A stretch of 64,000 nt of DNA from Codonopsis lanceolata (lineage: Eukaryota > Streptophyta > Magnoliopsida > Asterales > Campanulaceae). The stretch spans positions 4,502,239 through 4,566,238 of the forward strand of contig CM028377.1 in NCBI GenBank assembly GCA_013146195.2. The letters run 5' to 3'. Positions 10,619 to 21,600 of this stretch are shown here, in pieces. Position numbers and translations under genes: made by a program. Numbering within the stretch: position 1 is the first letter of the stretch; each line of letters begins with the position of its first letter. The notes beneath the pieces were generated by a model that saw only the letters and a program-made list of their open reading frames with translations, searched no databases and was not told where the DNA came from.

Positions 10619-12177
10619 TCCTCACCACCTTAAAAGAATTAGTCACGAATTCACAATCCTAACCACCAAAAAACTTTGTTCAATACTATAGCCTACAATG
10701 AAGTCAAGGAAACCACCTTAGTGTGCCTCAAAACACGAGGGAAAGAAATACTTAAATATCCTCTCCAATCAATTCCAAGTCGAGTCATCTTGACTCTTGG
10801 CGGGGTTCAAGGACATTATCAAGGCTTAAAAGTTCCAACAAGCGTGGACATTGAGGTGAAAATTCCTCTTTATCAACTAATCAAGTAATTCTTAAGCATG
10901 TGCAATAGTTGCGCCGAATTAACAAACATCCCAACAAAGAGTTTTCGGGCTAATTAAATTATTCGGTCACGACCGAATCTCTAGGGTCTAACGCCCTTAC
11001 ACTAAAATCAAGTAGAACGGTAACTCATTTGATCAAGTCACAAGTTCATTTCATTCATGGCATGATTTCAATATACATGTTGCACATATTTGCACAAGCA
11101 AAACAAGATACCACTTTCAATTTATTCCATTTGGTATCGGGTTCGGTCAATTCCTATATCATATAATACCGTTCTAGTTCTCCGACGAAGACCTCTTGAT
11201 AATCAAGTCGGGGGCCCTCGAAGTGACTTCAAAAGCTTTCGTCGTTTAGGATGCTTGAGGGTTTGTAAATCACATAATAGCATCCTTTATCATGGTCTCA
11301 TGCACATATAATATAATTACATATAGGCATGGCAATCAATATCATGTACATAGCATATTAATCTATTATGCAGGTATACCAAGTATGGAATATTCATACT
11401 CTTAACAATCTATTTCACGATAGATAAAGCATTTTACACCACGCTAATACTCTTATTAACGTATTAGACTTAGCAACAAGTAAACACAATAACTTATGCA
11501 TCCCTAGGTAGCAAATGGTTACTAACTAGTAGACTTCAATCACTATGGGTCAAGCAGTGTACGGGTTGACAACCAATTCAAATTAGAAATCGCGGGGTCA
11601 CCTGCCGGTTACTCACCAAGTCTCATTATGGAGTCAGGACAATATTCCCTCTATCGGAGTAGTCCTCTCTATACCAGGAAAGTAGTCATCGGGAAAGAAT
11701 ATTCAATTCTACAATACTAAACAATGCAGGGACTCATGGTCAAGTACTATCATGTCTATATATACCTATATAGCGATTTTGGAATACAACACGCATTACG
11801 GGAGGCTTATCCACTTCGCTCATGAAGCATTATAACAACGATCAAAGGCATTAGCAACACGGCGGCGATCACTCTTGGAATCGACAACTGAGTTTATCAG
11901 ATAACCCATACGGACAAGAAATGATAGCTCCACAAGGTAACATCATACACATGGTATAACTGCAACTTAAAGGCAATATAGGAAAAATATGATGCTCTTA
12001 AACACAAACTTGCATTCACGGCAATCTAGACCAACAGAACTTAGTAATCCAAGTCCTATATTTGTACAAAAGAACATGCCGATAAGGCACAAATCAGAAC
12101 GCTCAACGGAAAATACTCGACGACACACCAAACCCAATCTAGGCCATGGATCCTATCCTGGCTTATAGCTAACAAAA
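10619..12177 (-). other. LARD interior, non-coding
   Basis: Between the polypurine tract (10619-10636, minus strand TTTTAAGGTGGTGAGGA) and the primer site there are only short frames without domain signatures. Nothing else recognisable lies here. The sequence may carry packaging and dimerisation signals, but none can be identified by eye. Confidence 0.6.
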
Positions 12178-12190
12178 GCTCTGATACCAA
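12178..12190 (-). other. LARD primer binding site, Met-tRNA type
   Basis: On the minus strand TTGGTATCAGAGC follows the LTR end (GGTCGCCACA) with a one-base spacer. It matches the complement of the initiator Met tRNA 3' end and fixes the LTR boundary at 12192. Confidence 0.9.
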
Positions 12191-13370
12191 CTGTGGCGAC
12201 CCGACCCGGATTCCGGAACGGAATCCCAAGGTCACGTCGCTAGGACAAGGCAAGAAGAGGACAAGCACTTATAAATTAATAGTGCGAGTCGGACAGTCGA
12301 GCTAACAAAAGCTCGACACACAAATATAAGGCCGTACTAAAAATACGGGTTTACAAAATTCGATGCGGAGCGACATGGAAAAGTAGTCAGAGCTATGAAG
12401 CTCGAAACCAAGGCCAAAGATACCAAGAGAGACATAAATCTCACGAAGGAAAGAAAAAAAACTTCGCGTGCAACATTGCGAGTATTTGGACAAACCATCG
12501 GCACTCGGTAGGCGTTTGACAAGGACCAACGATATAACACTTACCCACGGCTAAAGCATGCGGGGTTAACCAACAATAATAATAACTAGGATAGAGAAAA
12601 GCCCCAAAGCTCTGCGTGCAGGGAGACAAGCGAATATAAAAACCAAGGCTATGAGCAACGACACAACACGTCGGCCCAAAGGAGAACCAAATCAAAACCC
12701 AAGTATTCTACCCGACTGTAAAGTCTAAATAACCTTACAATACAACGAGCTCACAAGAATAGTAAAATATGATATACAAGTCAAGGATGCTAGATGAGAT
12801 AGGAGTCCACAAGCTACTACTCGGAAATATCGACTGTTACAATCACGAACACACGTACTAAGCTCGGTTGTCGATCAAGCGTGATGCACTACGGTCACGT
12901 ACTATGCGTCCTCAATACGACTCCTGAACTGCAACTAGAAAACAAAGTACGGGATGAGTCATAATGACCCAGTACGTTACTACTAAACAATATGACATAA
13001 TTTGAATATTGCCATAAGAGGAAATGATATCGTGTTACGGCGAAGACCCGATAAGTCGGGTTGTACTGTATGAAAATCGTTCCTTTACCAGACTACCAAG
13101 ATGAATCAGGGTGAATCCCCTGTTCACAAACAATCAAACAAGTCAGGGAGCAAGGCACAAGAATAATCATGATTATGGATGTATATCTTATTGTAGAACA
13201 TCCCAAGTCTCTCATAGAATAATTAAGTAGAAGTATGCATATTTATAAATATACATATACCAAGTCTCTCATAGGATTATCAAGTGTAGGTATATAAACT
13301 CGTTTATGTACCAAATAATTCATTCATGGAAGTTTATCATGTAAGGATATGCATATCTACATATATATAC

Positions 13371-13600
13371 ATATGAAGGCAATCATGGGGTAATCAAGTA
13401 GGAGTATGTATATCTACATATATATACATATGAAGGCAATCATGGGGTAATCAAGTAGGAGTATGTATATCTACATATATATACATATGAAGGCAATCAT
13501 GGGGAAATCAAGTAGGAGTATGTATATCTACATATATATACATATGAAGGCAATCATAAATCAAGTAGGAGTATGTATATCTACATACATCACGGGCCTA
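13371..13600. repeat. 57-bp minisatellite in the LARD LTR
   Basis: About four tandem copies of a 57-bp unit beginning ATATGAAGGCAATCATGGGG (starts at 13371 and 13428, then about 13485 and 13541); the last unit lacks a few bases. Each unit ends in a self-complementary AT-rich part around CTACATATATATAC. The apparent open frame MYIYIYIHMKA is only a translation of this repeat. Confidence 0.85.
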
Positions 13601-15858
13601 TCACGAGCGTCAAGCGATCAAGAACAAGTATATATAGGCATTTAGTGCACATATTCATGATAGCACTTTGATTTTCACAAGTACTAGAAGAAATCCACAT
13701 ATAAGAGGATATGATATAAATCTGGTGCCGCAATGTAGCTCATGCAATATAAAATGTTAACGAGGCGTCTTTGTTGGATGTGCGAGATGGTACATCGACC
13801 AAGGATAGTATTATTCCAAAGCGCCTAATGGTTACACAAGGTACTCTTCTCCAAAGTGATCAAGAATGGAGGGTTTGCGTTTACGGTTCGGCAACCCATC
13901 ACTATCACGAATCTCATGATTCGTAGCGGTGAAGCAATTGTCAACCGGGAGGAAGACAAGATAGGACAAGACAAGTATGCCGGTGGACTTATTGGGAAAA
14001 ACAAGTAATATTTACTTATTTAAGAAATCAAGCAAGGACGAGCACGGTAATAGCGATCTCATTCAAGTCAGGTGGGCATGTTATTCTTTACGACTAATAA
14101 TCAAGCATGAGCATGAATTAAATTAAGAATCTCGAAACTAGTATTCTAGTTAAGCAGTTTCGGCGTCGTAGGGGTTGATCGTTGAGTCGGTATTGTTAAA
14201 TGACTCACTAGCATCGACTCGTCGAGTCATTTCTATAATTCAATCAAATAGAGTTTGAACACTATATGTGTTCCAAGACTCCTTTCTAGGTTCTTGTTTG
14301 AGGCATAGCTAAGTTCTCGTTCCATTTAGGAACCTTAGTTCAAAAATCACTAAGTCACGTATAAAAGGCGGAAACCTAAGTTGATTATCGTCCAACCAAG
14401 CTTAGTTCAATTTCAAGTTCGAAATTCCATTTGTTAATAGAATCATAAATCAAAGCATGTTGATACTCAATAGGAAGATAATTATGAAGATAAGACACAC
14501 AATATGCTTAAAGGTCATAATCTCAAGTAGACATAGAAGTTCATGCATCATTCACAAACAAACCTTATCAAGCTCAGTTCCATAGAATCATAAGATAGAT
14601 AACATTATAAAATCCCCTCGAGGTTCCCTAAGAACTAAAGATCAAGCATGCACTTCTTGAAGGACAGAAGACTTAAGACAACTCAAGATTCATCAATTAA
14701 CCATGTGATGGTACTTCATAAGTCCATCACCACACACATGACTTGGATGACTATTCAGTCATCTTTACGACAACTCAAGATTCTCATCATAGAGGGTACT
14801 AAAGCATACATGATTCAAATATCCTTCCTAAGGGAGAATTATCACGAAGAAATCCCGGATTTTCCAAGGATGTTAACAAGGTTCCCAAGTCAAGTCACAT
14901 ATTACATTCCTACGCATCTTGGGACTTCATTAAAAGTCCAACTAGTATTATTGGTTCTAGTTCATAATTGAACCCATTCAAAACGTCTTTCATTCGAGTT
15001 ACGCATTCTCGACTCACACATAAACCACCCAAGAACTAGCGATAATCTCGCACTTAACATCATTCAAGAGACTCAATTAGAGTCCTAAGCCAAGAATCAA
15101 TCTTATTACCAATTTGGTCTCACCCGAGCAATTCTCAAAATTTCGTAATTGAGATTCAATGAACACAAGAAGATATAGGAATTTATCCTAAGGTTCAAAT
15201 AACAAATTTTATAATTAATTGATTTCATTTGGATCAAATTACAAAGTCCCAATTTCTAGTGCGAGGCATAAATTCGGGATTTACAATTTATCCGGGTTTC
15301 TAACCCAACAAAAATAAATCTTAAATCATAACAATTCCAATATACTCAATGAACCCATTTGGTTTCAAACCCTAACCAAAATCTATTGATATCCATGAAA
15401 ACATATCATTTTGACATGTATAACAACGATAAATCACAAGGAACACGTCTCTAACAACCTATCATCAAGAGGCATGTAGAGAGAGAAACTAGGGCTTAAG
15501 TAACGTACCTCAATCGAGCCACAAACGTCTAGGAAGTGGAAAACAAACCGAGGGGAAAGACTCTACTCGGCGAGGGCTTCGCGATGGCGGTCGCGGCTCG
15601 ACAATCCGATGGCCGGAACTCCGGGAATCGGCAAATCTCCCATGGAAGCTCCTTCTCCCTCTCTCTCTAAAACTCACGGTGGATGAAGAAAAATGAGGGA
15701 GGAAGAGGATGAAATTAGATTATAAAGGGTTAGGGAAGACGATTCTACCCTTCCTAGTTGTGGACAAGGCAAAAGGGAGTGATTAAAATGGGGGTAGAAT
15801 AGGTTTTTCACGTCAAACTCAAAACAGGGAAAAAATCCCGTAATTGCATATCAGTAGG

Positions 15859-15985
15859 GTGAGGCGGGCGCCTCACTTGTGCCCAGGCGGGCGCCTCACT
15901 TGCTGAGGCTTCCTCCAAGTTCAGTCCATTTTGCAATTGCTCTCTGCATTTGAGGCGGGCGCCTCGCAAGGTGCCATGCGGCCGC
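15859..15985 (-). promoter_or_regulatory. Paired GCG-NN-CGC palindromes in LARD U3
   Basis: GTGAGGCGGGCGCCTCAC (15859-15876, 8-bp arms) is followed by AGGCGGGCGCCT (15885-15896), then GAGGCGGGCGCCTC (15952-15965) and a weaker GCGGCCGC core (15978-15985). A minus-strand TATA-like box (TTTATAATC, about 15719-15727) lies 130-260 bp downstream in the direction of transcription. The same layout occurs in the other gypsy LTRs of the window, so I annotate it as a putative U3 regulatory module. Its function is unknown. Confidence 0.55.
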
Positions 15986-16648
15986 CTCGGCTCCAGAACC
16001 TCTAAAACTTGGTCTAAACTTGTCCTAAATGATCCCAAACTTATGGGCAATCATTCTAAGGTCTAACCCTACTCAAAACGAGTCGGAAACGCACCCGAAC
16101 AACACCCGGAACAGGATAGAACAAGGCTCAACTCACGCGACGAATGATCAATGAATCAAACTAAGATGACTTGGGCATGAAAAAGACTTGTTTAAACATG
16201 GTTAAGACCTGAATATAAAGCCAAGAATTCAACGAACACTTCGTACAACGAAATAGAGGCAATACGAGCAACGAGGGGAATCGCTAAGGCCAAAATCAAC
16301 ACGGTCGAACCGGCGATTCAACAAACAAGCATAAAACTTGTGTACCAAGGCCTTATGAGACTCAAATAACTCTCAAGACAAGTGGAGGAATGACTAGGAG
16401 TAAAATCGAGGTCTCACGAAAGAACTACGCGAGGAAACACTAAACCGAGTCAAGTAACGAACAGCGTCGGTATGCGACTTGTAACTTTAACTAGTTAAGG
16501 TCTATGGAACATATGGAACTAATGTATTGGCTCCTATATAGCCTACCTATATTAATCAAGGTTCTTACCTCAAGTCAAGTAAGCGAGGTTACGGTTAAAC
16601 GACACGCAAAGCAATAAGGTCAATTACACGAAGGTTCGGGGTCTTACA

Positions 16649-17676
16649 GGCAACCCATAATAATTTGAGACATTTTGTCCCACGGTGTTAAACCACCCAA
16701 ACAGCTGCTCTTGGTCGGCACGCATTTGTGCCAACTGTTGATTAGCCATTTCGGCTTCAAGGGCAACCTCTTCTAGCCTATTGGAGATCCCCTCGAGTGG
16801 TTCCTCCTCCTCTTCGGGTTCCTCCCCATGAGGAACCCACACTCTCGGCTGCTGGTGGTGCTCAAACAAAATGGCCCTAGTCATGGACGGACCAACCTTA
16901 AGCCTCTCCGCGTGTTTGGGCTATCTCACGCCTGCCCCCCTACACAACTCGGTCATCAAATGCGGGAACGCGAACCCCGCATTCGTGGAACCTCTAATAA
17001 GGGTCTTGATTTGGCCATTGATCAGGCGGCCAACATCAACAGACCCACCAGTCATGATGGTGTAAGTCAGGACAACCCTATCCCAAGTCACCGTATGTTG
17101 GTGACTGGAGGGCATGAGACGACCACAAATAAATTTGAACACGGGCTTGGCCGTGTTTAGAAGGAAGGACTCCTCCATGGTGCGTGGACCGTAGGGTGGA
17201 TTATGGTTAAAGGTCCACTCGACACCAGGGAGGGCGATGGTCGCGTTGACCACCTCAAGAGGGGTATGATGGTGGAGGCTGTAGTCGTCGGCACCATCCG
17301 CAAAGTTGGATGTGCCGTAATAATTCGTTAATGTTTTGGGACGAGAAGTCAACATCCACGCCCCTAACAAAAACTTCCTCTTCTACCCCCCCATCTATGC
17401 CAATGCGGCCATTGGCATAGAACTCGCGGACAATTGGCACGACTGCCTTGTTCGGAGAGTCGGTCAATAACCCCCCCATCTATGAGCCGTAAAGTTGGGA
17501 TGGAGGCCAAATTCTTCGGCCTTAAATCCCCTCTCGGGAACCAAGGACTTGGAGAGTTTGGCCGTATATTTTTCAGAGGCCTCGTGGGAAATAAATAGGC
17601 GGTGGTCATAATTTGGTTCCTCCTCCTGAACAGGGGGGGAGGAGGAAGCACCGGTATTTCTACTCTTACGGAACAT
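16649..17676 (-). pseudogene. Athila ORF3, 'putative plant transposon protein' domain
   Basis: Starting at the ATG at 17676 the protein runs MFRKSRNTGASSS, then SEKYTAKLSKSLVPERGF, VVPIVREFYANGRIG, VRGVDVDFSSQNIN, a conserved core with PPYGPRTMEESF and VLTYTIMTGGSVDVGRLI, and FPHLMTELCRGAGV. This is the domain I know as the plant family PF20167, often found with Athila elements. A Glu-rich, probably coiled-coil tail (LEEVALEAEMANQQLAQMRA) leads to NTVGQNVSNYYGLP, where the LARD interrupts it. Frameshifts near 17470 and 17360 and a stop near 16925 break the frame. Its role is unknown. It occupies the env-like position but shows no obvious signal peptide or transmembrane segment. Confidence 0.75.
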
Positions 17677-18137
17677 TTTGTTTGAGTAAAAATTAAAAAC
17701 TAAATATTTAACAGTTAATATAAATTTTCCAAATTTTAAAATTAAAAATTAATTCCTAAAGCATGAAAAAATTTATCTGCGTTAAAACTTTCTAACACCC
17801 TAACATGCAAAAATTTTGACGTAAAAATTAAAGTGGGAGTTAGGATTACTTGTTAATTGCAACTTTAGAGTTGGAGAGTAGCTGGAGTTTGATCGGCGTC
17901 GACAACAATGGAGTTTTTTTCTCCTAGCTTCAAAGCCCCTTCAAGCTTCAATGAAGTGAAATGGGGATGATGGAGAGGTGGAAGATGAAGATTGATGAAG
18001 GAGGGAGAAGATCTTTAAGAGTTTGAGCCGAAAATTGGACTGGTTTCGCCGAATTTTCAGAAGGGAGAGCTGCTGCTGCACTGCTTGAAGGAAAGGAGTT
18101 TGAAATTCTGGTGATTCTGCAAATGGGCTCGGCACAA
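17677..18137 (-). other. Leader between internal TATA and ORF3
   Basis: AT-rich sequence. A block around 17880-18000 (ACAACAATGG..., GATGAAG) and the AT-rich part next to the ATG have recognisable counterparts upstream of ORF3 in Athila B (48566-48885), so this is a conserved part of the element and not a chance insertion. Short frames here are not convincing. Confidence 0.5.
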
Positions 18138-18306
18138 TTTATATAAGGGGACGCAAGGTCTGCCACACCTTGCGACCGCAAGGTAGGCAGCTCAGGTGTT
18201 TTGAATTCTGTACAATTTCCCACGTCTGCCCGGTACAAGTCACGATAACCACATTTACTGGGGGCGTTGCGGTCGCAAGGTCCTCCACACCTTGCGTCCG
18301 CAAGGT
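18138..18306 (-). promoter_or_regulatory. U3-like internal promoter module upstream of ORF3
   Basis: Minus-strand order: palindrome ACCTTGCGGACGCAAGGT (18306-18289), a degenerate one with TTGCGACCGCAA (18278-18267), ACCTTGCGGTCGCAAGGT (18184-18167), then a TATA box, CTTATATAA (18147-18139). Just past the TATA, plus-strand GGCTCGGCA (18126-18134) equals the block just past the TATA of the Athila B LTR (44762-44770). The module therefore copies the Athila LTR promoter but sits between pol and ORF3, about 460 bp upstream of the ORF3 ATG. Promoter activity is inferred. Confidence 0.6.
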
Positions 18307-18648
18307 GTCGAGAATTGCTTCATCTTGATTTCTTTTTCATTCTTTTCAACAGTTTAACAGTTTAGCCCCTCCGTTAAATTCCATTACGTTTGTCACTTTC
18401 CTGTATGCAAAAACTTAACAAAAACTCTAAACTAAAATTATTAGCAACATATAAATACAACACTAAGATGCTTTTCTCCCCCAAACTTGAATTTTAGCAT
18501 ATTTAATTCAAAAATTAAATGTCCAAAAATACATTTAACGGAGAATAACATATTTAAATTAACTATGAAAGCAATACAAATTATAATAGTGGGTTGCCTC
18601 CCACTTAGTGTCTTTGTTTAATGTCCTTGGCTCGACCAAACTGCAAAC
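18307..18648 (-). other. Spacer after pol with an internal polypurine tract
   Basis: Non-coding. At 18476-18490 the minus strand reads TCAAGTTTGGGGGAG, nearly the same as the genuine polypurine tract that precedes the 3' LTR in Athila B (45164-45180). It lies directly upstream of the U3-like module in element orientation. Confidence 0.65.
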
Positions 18649-21600
18649 CTAATCATTGGGTGGTTCATTGTCAGCCAAACGAATTAATTCAATTGTCCGT
18701 TCAACTGACATCGGTTCAAGATATGGTTTGAGTCGGTGTTCATTAACTTTAAAAACGTCATTATTCTTTGGATTTTGAATATCAACAGCTCCATGAGGAT
18801 AAATTCGTACAATTATAAAAGGACCAGACCATTTAGATTTCAATTTTCCAGGGAATAGCCTAAGTCTAGAATTTAAAAGTAACACTTTCAATTCTGGTCT
18901 GAACATCTTATTGGCTAATCCCATATCATGATATTTCTTGGTCTTCTCTTTATATATTTTTGCATTCTCGTACGAATTTAGCCTATTTTCTTCTATTTCA
19001 TTTAACTGAAACAATCTTTCCTCACCAGCCAGAGTTAAATCTAAATTTAATTCTTTAATAGCCCAATAGGCCTTATGCGCAATTTCAACTGGTAAATGAC
19101 AAGCTTTGTCATATACCATTCTATATGGACTCATTCCTATTGGGGTTTTAAAAGCAGTTCGATAGGCCCATAAAACATCCTTAAGTTTAGATTCTCAATG
19201 TTTACGATTAGGCCTAACAGTCTTTTCTAATACTGCTTTAGATTGCCTATTACTAACTTCTACTTGGCCAGTTGTTTGAGGATGATAAGGTGTAGCTAAC
19301 TTATGAGTTACACCATGTTTCTTAAGGACATTAATTAATAAGTTATTAGTAAAGTGAGTCCCTTGGTCACTTATTATGGCCTTGGGTACTCCATATCTAG
19401 CAAATAAATCTTTTACAAATTTAACCACAGTTTTTCCATCATTAGTTTTAGTAGCTACTGCCTCAATCCATTTAGATACATAATCCACTGCTACCAAAAT
19501 ATACTCACAATTATTTGACATTGGAAAAGGACCCATGAAATCAATACCCCAAACATCAAAGATTTCAACAACCAAATTGATGTGCAAGGGCATTTCGTTT
19601 CTTTTTCCTATTCCACCAGTTCTTTGACATTTATCACATGTTCTATAAAATAATTCACAGTCTCTAAAAATAGTAGGCCAATATAAACCAGATTGCAATA
19701 TTTTTCTAGCAGTTTTATTCCCACTAAAATGACCTCCACAAGAGTATTCATGGCGGAATTCCATAATACCTTGTTGATCTTTTTCGGGAATACATCATTT
19801 AATTAAAGAGTCTGAACATATTTTATAAAGATGAGGCTCTTCCCAAAAATAATTTTTCGTTTCGGCTAAAAACTTCTTCTTTTCATAATGATCAAAATCA
19901 GGATTTATGATGTCAGACACATAATAATTTACAAAATTAGCATACCAAGGGTCTGAATCTTTAACAGCTAACAGTTGCTCATCAGGAAAGTCTTCATTTA
20001 TGGGGATTGGATCATCAAGAAATTGACGTTCAAGCAAGGGTGAAAATCCTAGTCTAGACAAATGGTCTGCTACTACATTTTCAGTTCCCTTTTTGTCTTT
20101 GATTGTGATGTCAAATTATTGCAACAATAGCATCCACCTAATTAATCTAGGCTTAGCATCTTTCTTACTTAATAAATATTTTAATGCAGAATGATCAGAA
20201 AATATTATCACTTTTGATCCTAACAGATATGATCTAAATTTTTCTAAAGCATACACAATTGCCAAAAATTCTTTTTTTGTTGTGGTATAATTTAGTTGTG
20301 CATCATTTAGAGTTCTACTCGCATAATGAATCACATGAGGTTTTCAATCTACCCTTTGTCCTAACACGGCTCCAATTGCAAAATCAGATGCATCACACAT
20401 GATTTCGAAAGGAAGTGACCAATCAGGGCCGGATAAAATAGGGGCAGTTGTTAATGTTTCTTTCAATAAATTAAATGCATTTAAGCATTCTTGATCAAAA
20501 ACAAATTCTGTATCTTTTGCTAACAAGTTAATAGAGGTTTACAGATTTTGGAAAAATCTTTTATGAATCTTCGATAAAAACCAGCATGCCCTAGAAAACT
20601 TCTAACACCTTTAACAGAAGTTGGGGGAGGTAGTTGTGAAATAACTTCAATTTTAGCTTTATCAACTTCAATGCCTTTATTAGACATAACATGCCCTAAA
20701 ACAATTCCATGTTTGACCATGAAGTGACTTTTCTACCAACTTAAAGTTAAATTTGTTTCACATCATCTTTTCAAAACTGATGTAAGATTTTCTAGGCAAT
20801 GATCAAAAGAATTTCCAAAAACTGAAAAATCGTCCATGAAAACTTCTACACATCTTTCAACTAAGTCTGAAAATATAGAAATCATGCATCTTTGAAAGGT
20901 GGCTGGTGCATTACATAGTCCAAAGGGCATTCTCCTAAAAGCAAAAGTACCAAAGGGACATGTAAAAGTTGTTTTCTCTTGGTCTTCGGGTGCTACAGGG
21001 ATTTGATTGTAACCAGAAAAACCATCAAGAAAGCAATAGAACTCATGACCAGCTAGTCTTTCAAGAATTTGGTCAATAAATGGCAGAGGAAAGTGGTCTT
21101 TCCTTGTTGCCGCATTTAATTTTCACAAATCAATGCACATTCTATAACCAGTTATTGTTCTTGTAGGAACTAATTCATCTTTTTCATTTTTAACAACTGT
21201 AATTCCTGACTTCTTAGGAACTACTTGGACTAGACTAACCCATTTACTATCTGATATTGGGTAAATTATACCTACATCAAGAAGCTTAAGGTCTTCTTTT
21301 CTTACAGCTTCTTCCATGTGTGGGTTAAGTCTTCTTTGTCTTTCTCTTGAAGGTTTACTACCTTCTTCTAAGTGTATTTTGTGCATGCACATAGACAGAC
21401 TTATACCTTTTAAATCAACTAAGGACCATCCTATAGCTTCTCTATATGTCCATAAAACTTTTAATAAACTTGTTTCTTGTTCTTCAGTTAAATCAGTTGC
21501 TATTATAACAGGTAAAGTTTTACCTTCCCCTAAAAATGCATATCTTAAGTGGGGTGGTAATGGTTTTAATTCTTCAACTGGAGGAGATTTAACAGATGGC

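Larger units (their letters stand above)
10054..16648 (-). mobile_element. LARD-like non-autonomous gypsy derivative, truncated
   Basis: Read on the minus strand: a very long 5' LTR (16648 to 12192), a primer site, about 1.57 kb of non-coding interior, a polypurine tract and the first 565 bp of the 3' LTR before the gap. Both LTR starts share the same sequence (TGTAAGACCC, then CGAACCTTCG on the minus strand). No reading frame in the interior resembles gag or pol. The LTR termini and primer type match the Tekay-like elements at 27935-62952, which suggests they supply proteins in trans. It interrupts ORF3 of Athila A at 16648. Confidence 0.8.
12192..16648 (-). repeat. LARD 5' LTR, 4457 bp
   Basis: On the minus strand it starts TGTAAGACCCC at 16648 and ends CGGGTCGCCACA at 12192, a TG...CA structure. 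The plus-strand left end, TGTGGCGACCCGACCCGG, is nearly the same as the left ends of LTRs C (TGTGACGACCCGACCCGG) and, more loosely, B. It contains a 57-bp minisatellite (13371-13600), three strong GCG-GG-CGC palindromes (15859-15965) and a minus-strand TATA-like box near 15719-15727. No protein gene is present. An LTR this long is characteristic of LARDs. Confidence 0.8.

Noticed and set aside
13371..13600. CRISPR-like array
   Set aside because: Units are contiguous with no unique spacers, and the context is a plant LTR.
13463..13645. Open frame with MYIYIYIHMKA repeats
   Set aside because: It is a translation of the 57-bp minisatellite.
17941..18238. Ser/Pro-rich open frames just below the internal TATA as a leader protein
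   Set aside because: Two overlapping frames compete, and neither is clearly conserved in the matching part of Athila B.
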